A DNA stretch of 64,000 bases from Photobacterium sanctipauli (GTDB lineage: Bacteria > Pseudomonadota > Gammaproteobacteria > Enterobacterales > Vibrionaceae). The notes below the pieces were generated by a model. The model worked only from the letters and a program-made list of their open reading frames with translations. It did no database searches and was not told the DNA's origin. Within the stretch, counting starts at the first letter, position 1. Each line of letters begins with the position of its first letter. The stretch lies in NCBI RefSeq assembly GCF_003026495.1, contig NZ_PYMA01000001.1, forward strand, positions 310,001 through 374,000. Reading direction: 5' to 3'. Shown piece after piece: positions 17,618-26,319 of the stretch. A program made the translations under genes and the position numbers.

Positions 17618-18523
17618 ATGGAAAGTCAACAATTACAATCAGTTGCCGTAATTGGTCTAGGTTCTATGGGCATGGGTGCTGCTAAATCTTGCATTCGTGC
17701 AGGCCTTGACACTTATGGTGTCGACCTAAGCACCGACGCACTGAAAGAGCTTGAACAAGCCGGTGCAAAAGGCATATCACATAACTGTGCTGACTTCGCC
17801 AACGTACTCGATGCAGTCTTGCTACTGGTTGTGAATGCCCGTCAAGCTAAAGCAGTACTCTTTGATAATCAACTAGCCGCACAACTAAAGCCAGGCACTG
17901 CCGTGATGGTCTCTGCAACTATCTCTGCAGAAGACGCGAAAAGTATTGAAGCCGGCCTTAAAGAACACCAACTACTTATGCTTGATGCACCAGTTTCTGG
18001 CGGGGCTGCGAAAGCCAATGTCGGTGAGATGACTATCATGGCGTCAGGCTCACAAGAAGCCTTCGCCAAACTAAAACCGGTACTCGATGCAACCGCAGGT
18101 AAGGTTTACAACATTGGCACCGAAATCGGCATGGGTGCCACGGTGAAAATTATCCATCAGCTGCTTGCGGGCGTTCACATTGCTGCGGGAGCTGAAGCCA
18201 TGGCGCTTGCCGCTCGTGCCAATATTCCTCTGGATTTGATGTACGACGTAGTAACCAACGCCGCGGGCAACTCTTGGATGTTCGAAAACCGCATGAAGCA
18301 CGTAGTCGATGGCGACTATACCCCAACGTCAATGGTCGACATCTTTGTTAAGGATCTCAACCTCGTTTCTGATACTGCCAAGGTTCTGAAATTCCCACTC
18401 CCGCTCGCCTCTACAGCACTGAACATGTTCACCAGTGCTAGCAATGCCGGTTTTGGCCAAGAAGACGACAGTGCCGTCATTAAAATTTTCGATGGCATCG
18501 AACTGCCTAAGAAGGAGCAATAA
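17618..18523 (+). CDS. ltnD: L-threonate (or D-erythronate) dehydrogenase
   Basis: This 301-residue beta-hydroxyacid dehydrogenase would oxidise a four-carbon sugar acid to 2-oxo-tetronate using NAD+. It shows the Rossmann motif GLGSMGMGAA near residue 14, the substrate-binding segment DAPVSGGAAKANVGEMTI, and the catalytic-lysine helix GATVKIIHQLLAGVH. The ATG at 17606 has no ribosome site, while 17618 has GGAGAGG upstream. It is the first gene of a five-gene operon with otnK, otnC, otnI and a GntP permease, the arrangement described for L-threonate and D-erythronate use. LtnD and DenD cannot be separated by eye, so the symbol is provisional. Confidence 0.85.
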   Translation: MESQQLQSVAVIGLGSMGMGAAKSCIRAGLDTYGVDLSTDALKELEQAGAKGISHNCADFANVLDAVLLLVVNARQAKAVLFDNQLAAQLKPGTAVMVSATISAEDAKSIEAGLKEHQLLMLDAPVSGGAAKANVGEMTIMASGSQEAFAKLKPVLDATAGKVYNIGTEIGMGATVKIIHQLLAGVHIAAGAEAMALAARANIPLDLMYDVVTNAAGNSWMFENRMKHVVDGDYTPTSMVDIFVKDLNLVSDTAKVLKFPLPLASTALNMFTSASNAGFGQEDDSAVIKIFDGIELPKKEQ

Positions 18524-18525
18524 TC

Positions 18526-19785
18526 ATGCTACTAGGAGTTATTGCCGACGATTTCACCGGCGCAACCGACATTGCAGGCTTTCTGGTTGAAAACGGCATG
18601 CGTACCATTCAACTAAATGGTGTCCCAGAGACCAACCTCGATATCGACGCTGATGCCGTCGTCATCAGCCTAAAATCACGCTCTTGCCCCGTGGAAGAAG
18701 CGATTGATACATCGGTTGCAGCCCTTAATTGGTTGCAACAACAAGGTTGCCAGCAGTTCTACTTTAAATACTGCTCGACATTCGACAGTACTAGCAAAGG
18801 CAACATTGGGCCTGTCACCGATGCACTGCTTGAAGCCCTAAACGAAGACTTCACTATCGTTTGCCCTGCATTACCCGTTAACGGACGCACTGTGTTCAAC
18901 GGCCACCTGTTTGTCATGGGTGAATTACTCTCTGACTCGGGGATGCGTAACCACCCGGTTACCCCGATGACAGACTCCAGCCTTGTTCGCCTGATGGATG
19001 CGCAATCAAAAGGCACAACTGGCTTGGTGAACTACCAGTCAATAGAGCTTGGTGCTCAGGCTGTTACAGAACGCTTCGCCGCCATCGCCCAAGAAGGCAA
19101 GCAATATGCGGTTGTTGATGCCTTCAACCAGTCCCATCTTGAGACAGTCGGTAAGGCTGTTAAATCCCTCAAACTGGTTACAGGCGGTTCTGGTTTAGCG
19201 TCGGGGATTGCGAAAAACTGGACCGAACATTTGACCGACCAGTCATCGGCTAAAGAAGCGGGTAAACCGCAGCAAGCCAAAACCGTGGTGCTTTCAGGTT
19301 CATGCTCAGTCATGACCAATCAGCAAGTGGCCACTTATGCGCAAAAGGCGCCACACCTGGCGTTGGATATAAAAGCGTGTCTTGAGCAGCAAGATTACTG
19401 TGAATCGGTGTTCCAGTGGGTAATTGAAAACCTGGATGCTGACCTTGCACCCATGGTTTATGCCACAGCAGAGCCGGAAGTACTAAAGGCTATCCAAGCG
19501 CAATATGGCGCTCAAGCATCCAGCCATGCGGTTGAACAGTTCTTCAGCCAACTGGCCCACCAGCTAAAAGAAAATGGTGTGCAGAACTTCATCGTTGCGG
19601 GCGGCGAAACCTCCGGAGTCGTGACCCAGAGCCTTGATGTAAAAGGTTTCCACATTGGCCCTCAAATCGCACCGGGTGTGCCTTGGGTAAAAGCCGTCGA
19701 CAACAAGCTGTCACTGGCGCTGAAATCCGGCAACTTTGGTGACGTTAACTTCTTCGAAACGGCACAAGGGTTCTACCATGACTGA
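18526..19785 (+). CDS. otnK: 3-oxo-tetronate kinase (DUF1537 family)
   Basis: This 419-residue kinase phosphorylates 3-oxo-tetronate at O4 with ATP. The N-terminal substrate domain opens with GVIADDFTGATDIAGFL, the hallmark of the DUF1537 family, and the C-terminal nucleotide-binding domain has VAGGETSGVVTQ (about residues 360-371) and a Gly-rich end. It starts two bases after the dehydrogenase stop and overlaps the decarboxylase start by 8 bp. It acts after the dehydrogenase and isomerase and before the decarboxylase. Confidence 0.92.
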   Translation: MLLGVIADDFTGATDIAGFLVENGMRTIQLNGVPETNLDIDADAVVISLKSRSCPVEEAIDTSVAALNWLQQQGCQQFYFKYCSTFDSTSKGNIGPVTDALLEALNEDFTIVCPALPVNGRTVFNGHLFVMGELLSDSGMRNHPVTPMTDSSLVRLMDAQSKGTTGLVNYQSIELGAQAVTERFAAIAQEGKQYAVVDAFNQSHLETVGKAVKSLKLVTGGSGLASGIAKNWTEHLTDQSSAKEAGKPQQAKTVVLSGSCSVMTNQQVATYAQKAPHLALDIKACLEQQDYCESVFQWVIENLDADLAPMVYATAEPEVLKAIQAQYGAQASSHAVEQFFSQLAHQLKENGVQNFIVAGGETSGVVTQSLDVKGFHIGPQIAPGVPWVKAVDNKLSLALKSGNFGDVNFFETAQGFYHD

Positions 19786-20410
19786 ACAACAACTTAGAGA
19801 GCAAATGGTAACGCTTGCCCGTTCAATGTTCGAGCGAGGTTACGCGACCGGCGGCGCGGGTAACCTATCGCTCAAACTGCCTAACGGGCACTTTCTCGCC
19901 ACACCGACAGGCTCTTCGTTTGGCCGACTGGACGCAGAACGTTTATCGGTCGTTGATATTGATGGCAACCACATTTCAGGTGACCGCCCTTCGAAAGAAG
20001 TCGCATTTCACTTGGCAATTTACCGTAACAACAGTGAATGCAATGCCATCGTGCATTTGCACTCCACATACCTAACGGCGTTGTCCTGTTTGGAAGGGCT
20101 GGATACCGACAATGCCATTAAACCGTTCACGCCATATTTTGTTATGCGTATCGGTAAGTTGCCGGTGATCCCTTACCTACGCCCGGGAGACCCGCGCATC
20201 GCTGAAGAGCTTGCCAAACGCGCTGCAGACTACCGTGCCTTCCTGCTCGCCAACCACGGTCCGGTCGTGACAGGCAGCGACCTCATTGATGCGATCGACA
20301 ATGCCGAGGAGCTGGAAGAAACCGCAAAGCTTGCGCTGATGCTCGATGGCAAATCAATCCGATACCTGAGCGATGAAGAAATCACAGATCTACAAGGGAG
20401 AGGCAAGTAA
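19778..20410 (+). CDS. otnC: 3-oxo-tetronate 4-phosphate decarboxylase (class II aldolase/adducin fold)
   Basis: This 210-residue zinc-dependent class II aldolase-like enzyme would decarboxylate 3-oxo-tetronate 4-phosphate to dihydroxyacetone phosphate. The metal site is visible as HLHSTY (His-x-His) and ANHGPV, and the N-terminal GGAGNLSLKL and PTGSSFGRL segments bind substrate phosphate. The frame opens at 19736, but the ATG at 19778 has AAGGG upstream and gives the usual family length, overlapping otnK by 8 bp. It overlaps otnI by one base (TAATG). Confidence 0.9.
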   Translation: MTEQQLREQMVTLARSMFERGYATGGAGNLSLKLPNGHFLATPTGSSFGRLDAERLSVVDIDGNHISGDRPSKEVAFHLAIYRNNSECNAIVHLHSTYLTALSCLEGLDTDNAIKPFTPYFVMRIGKLPVIPYLRPGDPRIAEELAKRAADYRAFLLANHGPVVTGSDLIDAIDNAEELEETAKLALMLDGKSIRYLSDEEITDLQGRGK

Positions 20411-21186
20411 TGGCCAAGTTCGCAGCAAACCTCACAATGCTATTTACCGAAGTGCCGTTCCTAGAGCGCTTCGAGCAAGCTCACCAAGCCGGTTTCAAGG
20501 CCGTGGAATACCTTTTCCCGTATGCCTATGACGCAGAAGTACTGGCTGGCGAGCTAAAGAAATATGACTTCGAGCAAGCGCTATTCAATATGCCTCCGGG
20601 TAATTGGGATGCCGGCGAGCGTGGCTTTGCCGCAATCCCTGGCCGTGAGGGTGAGTTCCGTTCCAGTGTCGATACAGCACTGAACTACGCGCTCACCTTA
20701 GACTGCAAAAAAGTGCATGCGATGTCGGGCATTGTTGATAGCAATTACAGCCACCAACAACATGTCGACACCTTCATCAACAACATCCGTTTTGCTGCCG
20801 ATGTATTTTCTGCCCACGGCATTGAGTTGATGATTGAACCGCTGAACAACCGTGATGTGCCGGGATACTTTATTTCTCGCCAGCGTGATGCGGTTGAGCT
20901 AATCAAACTGGTTGATCGCCCGAATGTGAAGCTGCAGCTAGATCTCTACCACGCGCAAATTATGGATGGCGACTTATCGGTGCTTATCCGCGACTTGGCT
21001 GACTACACCGGCCACATTCAAATTGCCTCGGTACCTGAGCGCCATGAACCAAGCGAAGGTGAGCTGAACTACCCTCACCTGTTCAATGTGCTGGACGAGT
21101 CTGGTTACACCGGCTGGATTGGTTGTGAATACAACCCTAGAACAAACACAGTCGACGGACTGGGTTGGGTGAAGGCTTACCTTTAG
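20410..21186 (+). CDS. otnI: 2-oxo-tetronate isomerase (hydroxypyruvate isomerase-like)
   Basis: This 258-residue TIM-barrel sugar isomerase converts 2-oxo-tetronate to 3-oxo-tetronate. It shows family features FAANLTMLFTEVPFLERF at the N-terminus, the acidic active-site stretches MIEPLNNRDVPGY and LQLDLYHAQIMDGD, and GCEYNPR near the C-terminus. The start codon shares a base with the otnC stop, so translation is coupled. Together with ltnD, otnK and otnC the gene completes a pathway from the tetronate to dihydroxyacetone phosphate. Confidence 0.9.
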   Translation: MAKFAANLTMLFTEVPFLERFEQAHQAGFKAVEYLFPYAYDAEVLAGELKKYDFEQALFNMPPGNWDAGERGFAAIPGREGEFRSSVDTALNYALTLDCKKVHAMSGIVDSNYSHQQHVDTFINNIRFAADVFSAHGIELMIEPLNNRDVPGYFISRQRDAVELIKLVDRPNVKLQLDLYHAQIMDGDLSVLIRDLADYTGHIQIASVPERHEPSEGELNYPHLFNVLDESGYTGWIGCEYNPRTNTVDGLGWVKAYL

Positions 21187-21218
21187 CGCTTTAGCAACGA
21201 AAACGTAGAACAGCTTGT

Positions 21219-21240
21219 GGCACTTGTTCTTCCAAGTGCC
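21219..21240 (+). other. Intercistronic stem-loop between otnI and the permease gene
   Basis: GGCACTTG / CAAGTGCC with a six-base loop lies in the 134-bp gap. There is no T run, so it may be an mRNA processing or stability element rather than a terminator. Confidence 0.5.
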
Positions 21241-21320
21241 CAATTCAAAAATCGTATAAACGACGTGAAATTAAATAACTCATAGAGCCTGCTCAGCAGG
21301 CCAACAAAAGGAATGAAAAG

Positions 21321-22775
21321 ATGGATGGAGCAATTCTAGGCATTATTGTTGGTATTACCGCAATGATGGTCATGATCATCAAGACCCGTATCCCTGTCGC
21401 ACTGGCAATGGTGCTTTCATGTTTAATCATGGGCCTATTTGCAGGTATGGCGCCAACTGAGTTGGTAAATGCAATCAAATCAGGCTTCGGTGGTGTACTC
21501 GGCGGTATCGGCCTAATCATCGCTTTCGGTGTCATCATGGGTGCCTGTTTCGAGAAATCGGGCGCAGCCGTGAGAATGGCAAAAACCTTTGTCAAAATTT
21601 GCGGTAAGGGACGTGAGGATCTCGCGCTTGGCTTTACCGGCGTATTAGTGGCGATCCCTGTTTTCTGTGACTCTGCTTATGTACTGCTGCACTCGCTGGT
21701 TCGCGCTATTTCACGCAACACCGGTAAGTCTGCAGTTGGCTTGGGTGTCACACTGGCGCTTGGCCTATTGATCACCCACGCACTTGTGCCGCCAACGCCA
21801 GGACCAGTTGCGGTATCGGGTATTCTTGGTGTTGACCTAGGTGTCTACATGCTTTGGGGCTTGGCAGTGTCTATCCCTATGATGATGCTATCGCTAATCT
21901 ACATCCGCAAAGTGGGCCAGCAGTACTACCGAGTACCAAATGGTGACAACTGGATCACGAACCAAGCGGACTGGGCAAATCTAGAAAACGTTAAAGAAAC
22001 CAAAGACGAAGATTTACCAAGCAACTTCCTGTCATTCGGCCCAATCCTAGTGCCAATCGCGCTTATCCTTGCAAACACAATGATTGGCGAAGGTAACAGC
22101 TTCTTCCACACTTTCCTCCAGCTAGTGGGTAACCCTGTCGTTGCAGTCGGTATCGGTGTTCTTATGGCACTTTACGGCCTAACTACGCAAATCGACCGCA
22201 AAGAAATGGTCGGCTCAATGGACGATGCGCTGTCAACAACCGGTCTAATCCTTGTGGTAACAGGTTGTGGTGGTGCGATGGGTGCCGTACTAAAAGCTTC
22301 TGGTGCAGGCCCGCAGGTCGCAGAAGTCATTGCAAGCAGTGGTATCCCACCACTACTAGTACCACTTGCTATCGCTTCAATGCTTCGCCTAATCCAGGGC
22401 TCAGCGACGGCGTCAATGATGGTTGCTGCGACAATGACGCTACCACTAGTAGAAACACTGGGCCTTGACCCTGTATTTGTCGCACTAGCTTGTGCTGTTG
22501 GCCCAGTCGGCTTCTCACACCTAAACGACTCATACTTCCACATCATCAGCCGTACGCTGGGTATCACTGAGCTTTCTGACCAACTTAAGATTTGGAGCAT
22601 GACTTCGACTATCGCATGGGCGATTGGCGCAAGCATCATCATGACGCTGAACTTGTTCTTCGGAAAAGGCGGTACGCTAATCGACCCAATCATTCCACTG
22701 GCTGTACTTGGCGCCATCGTGGTTTGGATGAAGTCTCGCAAAGCAACCCCAGTAGTAAACGCAACCGCATCATAA
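21321..22775 (+). CDS. GntP family permease, probable tetronate importer
   Basis: This 484-residue polytopic membrane protein of the gluconate permease (GntP) family has about 12 segments. Family features are VPVFCDSAYVLLHSLVRA-like residues (here PVFCDSAYVLLHSL), LLITHALVPPTPGPVAVSG and GSATASMMVAATMTLP, the usual conserved stretches. It is the last gene of the tetronate operon, after a 134-bp gap, and ends in a strong terminator. The context makes L-threonate or D-erythronate its likely substrate. Confidence 0.9.
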   Translation: MDGAILGIIVGITAMMVMIIKTRIPVALAMVLSCLIMGLFAGMAPTELVNAIKSGFGGVLGGIGLIIAFGVIMGACFEKSGAAVRMAKTFVKICGKGREDLALGFTGVLVAIPVFCDSAYVLLHSLVRAISRNTGKSAVGLGVTLALGLLITHALVPPTPGPVAVSGILGVDLGVYMLWGLAVSIPMMMLSLIYIRKVGQQYYRVPNGDNWITNQADWANLENVKETKDEDLPSNFLSFGPILVPIALILANTMIGEGNSFFHTFLQLVGNPVVAVGIGVLMALYGLTTQIDRKEMVGSMDDALSTTGLILVVTGCGGAMGAVLKASGAGPQVAEVIASSGIPPLLVPLAIASMLRLIQGSATASMMVAATMTLPLVETLGLDPVFVALACAVGPVGFSHLNDSYFHIISRTLGITELSDQLKIWSMTSTIAWAIGASIIMTLNLFFGKGGTLIDPIIPLAVLGAIVVWMKSRKATPVVNATAS

Positions 22776-22803
22776 GCGGAAGTTCGACAACCCTTCACTC
22801 AAG

Positions 22804-22830
22804 CAGCCTACTTCGGTAGGCTGTTTTTTT
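22804..22830 (+). terminator. Rho-independent terminator of the tetronate operon
   Basis: An 8-bp stem CAGCCTAC / GTAGGCTG with a stable TTCG tetraloop is followed by seven T. Confidence 0.92.
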
Positions 22831-22858
22831 CTTACTCTAACCTTAACAATGTCGCCTT

Positions 22859-22870
22859 TTACCTAGGTAA
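22859..22870. promoter_or_regulatory. 12-bp palindrome upstream of the MFS gene
   Basis: TTACCTAGGTAA is a perfect palindrome 65 bp before the exporter start. It could be an operator; no regulator gene is adjacent. Confidence 0.35.
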
Positions 22871-22934
22871 TGGTATTGCTATCTGGGTAAAATGCTGCGT
22901 AATAAAGCATAAAAACACAGTTAAGGTTTCAACG

Positions 22935-24143
22935 TTGAGTTCAAGCAATCCGTCACTGTCGACATCCCCCCTGTCGCCACCTAGCATTACCACGCTGGTT
23001 CTGTTAACTGGCCTATCGGCAATGTCGATCAGTATCTTCCTGCCTTCATTGCCACAAATGGCCGAGTTCTTTAACGTTGAATACGGCATCATGCAACTTT
23101 CCATTTCAGGCTATATCGCCATGAATGCCGTCGTGCAGTTCGTCATTGGGCCGCTGTCTGATCGCTACGGCCGACGTACCATGATGTTGTGGTCTTGTGT
23201 CATATTCTCGCTTGCTACCCTTGGATGCCTCCTTACCGATAATGCCTATGTTTTTCTCTTTTTCAGGACAGTCCAAGCCGTCGTCATTAGTGCAGGGGTG
23301 ATCGCCCGTGCCGTGGTGCGAGACATTGCCGATGAGCGTGATGCCGCCAGCATGATTGGCTATATCATGATGGGCATGTCGATGGTGCCAATGATCGGGC
23401 CAACGCTTGGCGGCTTCCTTGGTGAATGGTTCGGCTGGCAGGCCAGTTTCGTACTACTGCTTATTTCCGGTGTTGCCATTACCATTCTGACTTTTGTCGA
23501 TATGGGTGAAACCGCCCCCCAAAGCCGCTCATCCTTAATTGAACAAATCAAAAACTACCCTAGCATCCTAAAAAATCAGTCATTCTGGGCCTATTGCCTG
23601 ATCACCATGTTTGCCAACGGTACTTTCTTCTTGTTCCTCACCGGCGGTCCGTTAATCGGCTCCGCGGTGTTTGAGATGACACCATCCGTTTTCGGGCTGT
23701 ACTTTGCCTTCACCCCATTGGGGTATCTCATCGGTAACTACTTATCAGGCCGTTTTTCGAAACACCTAGGTATGCAAAAAATGATTGGGGCAGGCATTGC
23801 CCTGTGCTTTGTCGGCCTCATTGCCATCCTCGCGATGAAATACGCAGGGCTGACTACCCCGCTTATTTTCTTTGGCTTAATGGCGTTTGTTGGGCTTGGC
23901 AATGGCTTGATCTTGCCCAATGCAACGGTGGGAATGCTTTCGGTCAAACCTGAACTTGTCGGCTCAGCATCCGGTCTGGGTGCCGCTATCATGACAGGCG
24001 GTGGGGCGCTACTCTCTACCTGCGCCAGTTTGGTGGTGTATCCTGGATCAGGGGTTGTCCCTATGGTCTGGCTGATGACAGCCACTTTCGTGCTAGTCAC
24101 CATACTCTACTTTTGGTGTCAGCGCCTGAAAGGCAAACGCTAG
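22935..24143 (+). CDS. MFS multidrug exporter, Bcr/CflA family
   Basis: This 402-residue inner-membrane protein has 12 predicted segments. The MFS motif A is present as GPLSDRYGRRTMMLW between segments 2 and 3, and the Bcr/CflA pattern continues with FFRTVQAV..ARAVVRDI and MVPMIGPTLGGFLGEWFGW. The start is TTG with AAGG 8 bp upstream; no ATG lies before the first membrane segment. It is a proton-driven exporter probably for drugs or toxic metabolites. A terminator follows the stop by 35 bp. Confidence 0.9.
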   Translation: MSSSNPSLSTSPLSPPSITTLVLLTGLSAMSISIFLPSLPQMAEFFNVEYGIMQLSISGYIAMNAVVQFVIGPLSDRYGRRTMMLWSCVIFSLATLGCLLTDNAYVFLFFRTVQAVVISAGVIARAVVRDIADERDAASMIGYIMMGMSMVPMIGPTLGGFLGEWFGWQASFVLLLISGVAITILTFVDMGETAPQSRSSLIEQIKNYPSILKNQSFWAYCLITMFANGTFFLFLTGGPLIGSAVFEMTPSVFGLYFAFTPLGYLIGNYLSGRFSKHLGMQKMIGAGIALCFVGLIAILAMKYAGLTTPLIFFGLMAFVGLGNGLILPNATVGMLSVKPELVGSASGLGAAIMTGGGALLSTCASLVVYPGSGVVPMVWLMTATFVLVTILYFWCQRLKGKR

Positions 24144-24177
24144 CTCCAAAAATCAATTCAGTTGCACCCCATAATAC

Positions 24178-24214
24178 AAAGCCCCACAACATCAATGCTG
24201 TGGGGCTTTGCTTA
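24178..24214. terminator. Bidirectional terminator after the MFS gene
   Basis: An 11-bp perfect stem AAAGCCCCACA / TGTGGGGCTTT lies between convergent genes, with a ten-base loop and T-rich right flank (TTTGCTT). Confidence 0.85.
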
Positions 24215-24246
24215 TTGGCTATCAATAATATGTCTTGCACAACCGA

Positions 24247-24615
24247 TTATCTTGGTCGCTCAACATATTCATAGCGATCACCGCGACGTTTGTAGAAGTG
24301 GTTATCGATAATGGCATAAGTTGCCCCAGCCACAATCGCAAAAGTTGCGATTTCGGGTAATCGACTATGGTGGTAGTGCTTGTGCTTTGGTTTATGTTTC
24401 ACGACCACCACCTTCTTATGATGGTGGTGATGGTGGTGATGCTTATGGTGTTTGTGTTTGTGCTTATGATGTTTTTTATGCTTATGGTAGTACTTATGAC
24501 CATGTGCTTCAGCCACAGTCGGGATTGCTAGTCCAAAAGATAAAACCAGTGTTGCAACCACACCGTTAACCAATGCTTTCTTTTTCCAGTTAGCTGGATT
24601 TAACCATTGTTTCAT
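24247..24615 (-). CDS. Histidine-rich exported protein of unknown function
   Basis: This 122-residue protein has a long signal peptide (about 37 residues ending VAEA) followed by a His/Lys tract, residues about 38-84, in which histidine is the commonest residue and includes a run of eight. A short hydrophobic Gly/Ala stretch (ATFAIVAGATYAII) and a basic C-terminus (YKRRGDRYEYVERPR) follow. AGGAG lies before the ATG. The composition predicts strong binding of Ni, Zn, Cu or Co in the periplasm. No metal transporter or regulator is adjacent. A real gene is favoured by the signal peptide and ribosome site. Function beyond metal binding is not known. Confidence 0.8.
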   Translation of the reverse strand: MKQWLNPANWKKKALVNGVVATLVLSFGLAIPTVAEAHGHKYYHKHKKHHKHKHKHHKHHHHHHHHKKVVVVKHKPKHKHYHHSRLPEIATFAIVAGATYAIIDNHFYKRRGDRYEYVERPR

Positions 24616-24836
24616 GGCTTTTCTCCTCGTTTATTCTGCAAACTAGGATATGTTCCGCCATTAAAAACAATGTTCGATAAATGTCAATTTCTGGTCTGAC
24701 CAAAGCAAGTATCCATAAAGATATTAATGGATAGTGCTAACTCACTGAAAAGTGGGTGATCACTTACATAGTTTGTTACAGCCTAAGAATTAGCCACCGC
24801 CCTGTTTTGATTAAAATTCAATCAAATAGCGCACTA

Positions 24837-25787
24837 TCATGCTTTATCCTCAAACAAGTCAATGATGTCTTGGTAGTAAAACTCATGTGCCAATTCCAGC
24901 GGGGTTTTGCCGTCGTACCCTTTCAAGTCAATACGTGCCCCTGCATTCAACAACACGGCAGCAGCTTCTGTATGACCATGCCAAATAGCATCGTGCAGTG
25001 GGGTATATCCATTGTTAGGCCCCTGAGCATTCAACGTTTCTTGGAACCCTGGGTAATCTGCCAATACGGTAATGACATCGGCATGGCCGTTGTAAGCCGC
25101 TTTGTGCAATGGTATTGCCTTCATGTAATGGTCAGGGATAGTCTGATCGCCTCCTAACGCCATCAACTGGCGCAGGCTTTGCGTAAGTCCGTCCCGCGCC
25201 GCTACCATCACCGCCGTGTGCTCATCATTGCCCGAGCTCGTTACTGGCGATGTAGTATTGATTTCTGCAAGGCTAGCCAGCTGCCTAACCTGTGTGATTT
25301 TTTCTTCATCAGCCAACTCTGTGTCCAACATCAGGTTATACGCTGCTAACTTGGCTTGCCTTTCAGCTAAGCCCTGCTTGTATTGATCGAACAGCTGATG
25401 CATTAATTGGCCTTGCTCGTTGGCAAATGCGTCATCATCAACAGCACCAAAGTCGATTAGCTGCTCAGCTTTCAGACCAAAAGTTGATACGATTTCGATA
25501 TTGGTATTTACCTGCTGCAATAAAAACTCAACCATTGCGGGCTTGCGATGCCAAACTGCCACCATCAATGGGGTTACACCATGCTTTGGTGTTTGAAGGT
25601 TGATAAACGCCCTCGATTCAATCAAGGCTTTAGCAAAAGCAATATCACTTTGCTGGGCGGCAATATGCAACGGTGAATTGCCCATGACTGGGTCAAGCTG
25701 ATTCACATCGGCGCCAGCTGTCATTGCCTGAGCAAAAGCCGTTTTATCGCCGTTGACAATCATTTGATGAAGGTGAGGTAATGCCAT
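24837..25787 (-). CDS. Ankyrin repeat protein
   Basis: This 316-residue protein consists mostly of ankyrin repeats: GNSPLHIAAQQSDIAFAKAL, GVTPLMVAVWHRKPAMVEFLL, EHTAVMVAARDGLTQSLRQL, AIPLHKAAYNGHADVITVL, GYTPLHDAIWHGHTEAAAVL and GKTPLELA. A charged linker (about residues 118-175) separates the N- and C-terminal repeat groups. The frame extends to 25832, but GGAG 6 bp before the ATG at 25787 sets the start. No signal peptide is seen, so it is probably a cytoplasmic protein-protein interaction module; partner unknown. Confidence 0.9.
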   Translation of the reverse strand: MALPHLHQMIVNGDKTAFAQAMTAGADVNQLDPVMGNSPLHIAAQQSDIAFAKALIESRAFINLQTPKHGVTPLMVAVWHRKPAMVEFLLQQVNTNIEIVSTFGLKAEQLIDFGAVDDDAFANEQGQLMHQLFDQYKQGLAERQAKLAAYNLMLDTELADEEKITQVRQLASLAEINTTSPVTSSGNDEHTAVMVAARDGLTQSLRQLMALGGDQTIPDHYMKAIPLHKAAYNGHADVITVLADYPGFQETLNAQGPNNGYTPLHDAIWHGHTEAAAVLLNAGARIDLKGYDGKTPLELAHEFYYQDIIDLFEDKA

Positions 25788-25863
25788 TTGATACTCCAAT
25801 ACTTGCGGGATATTTGTGTGTGCCCTTACCACTGACTATAGTATTGAACAAGTAGTCATTAAC

Positions 25864-26309
25864 CTGTAGTGTGCGATTGGGCAAGACATCATCCTGCCAC
25901 TGATCATCACGTTTATGAGCAACCACCCTGAGATCAGCGTCGATCTTCATTTTGACGATCGCAGTGTTGACTTGATCGAGCACGGTTTTGATATTGGTAT
26001 CGGAACGTCTATCAATGAAGACTCTCGCCTGATCGCTCGTCAGTTATTCTCAACGGGTGTAGGGGTGTATGCAGCCCCAAGCTACTTGGAGCATTATGGT
26101 GAGCCGCAGTCATTAACGGTGCCGGCATCGGGTGCTTGGGTCAGTGGATGTTTGAACAAGAAATCAAAACTAGGCAAGTTGTTCCTATCTTAAAAGGGCA
26201 TTGGGGGAAAGCTATCCCTGTATGGCTTTACTACTCTTCGCGGCAATTTCTCCCTGTCCGCATTCGACTGCTCATTGACTATTTAGTGGCCGAGGTTTCA
26301 CAGCAATAA
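25864..26309 (+). pseudogene. Remnant of a LysR-type regulator gene
   Basis: A frame from 25864 to 26193 encodes SNHPEISVDLHFDDRSVDLI and RLIARQLFSTGVGVYAAPSYL, the start of a LysR effector-binding domain. A second frame, from about 26145 to the TAA at 26309, reads FEQEIKTRQVVPILKGHW and RIRLLIDYLV, its C-terminus. The helix-turn-helix domain is missing entirely, the middle of the effector domain is deleted, and the two parts are in different frames. No start signal is convincing. This is a decayed fragment, not a functional regulator. Confidence 0.8.
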
Positions 26310-26319
26310 TAACGGCAAT

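Noticed and set aside
24756-25157. 133-codon plus-strand frame
   Set aside because: Antisense to the ankyrin gene; no ribosome site or family pattern.
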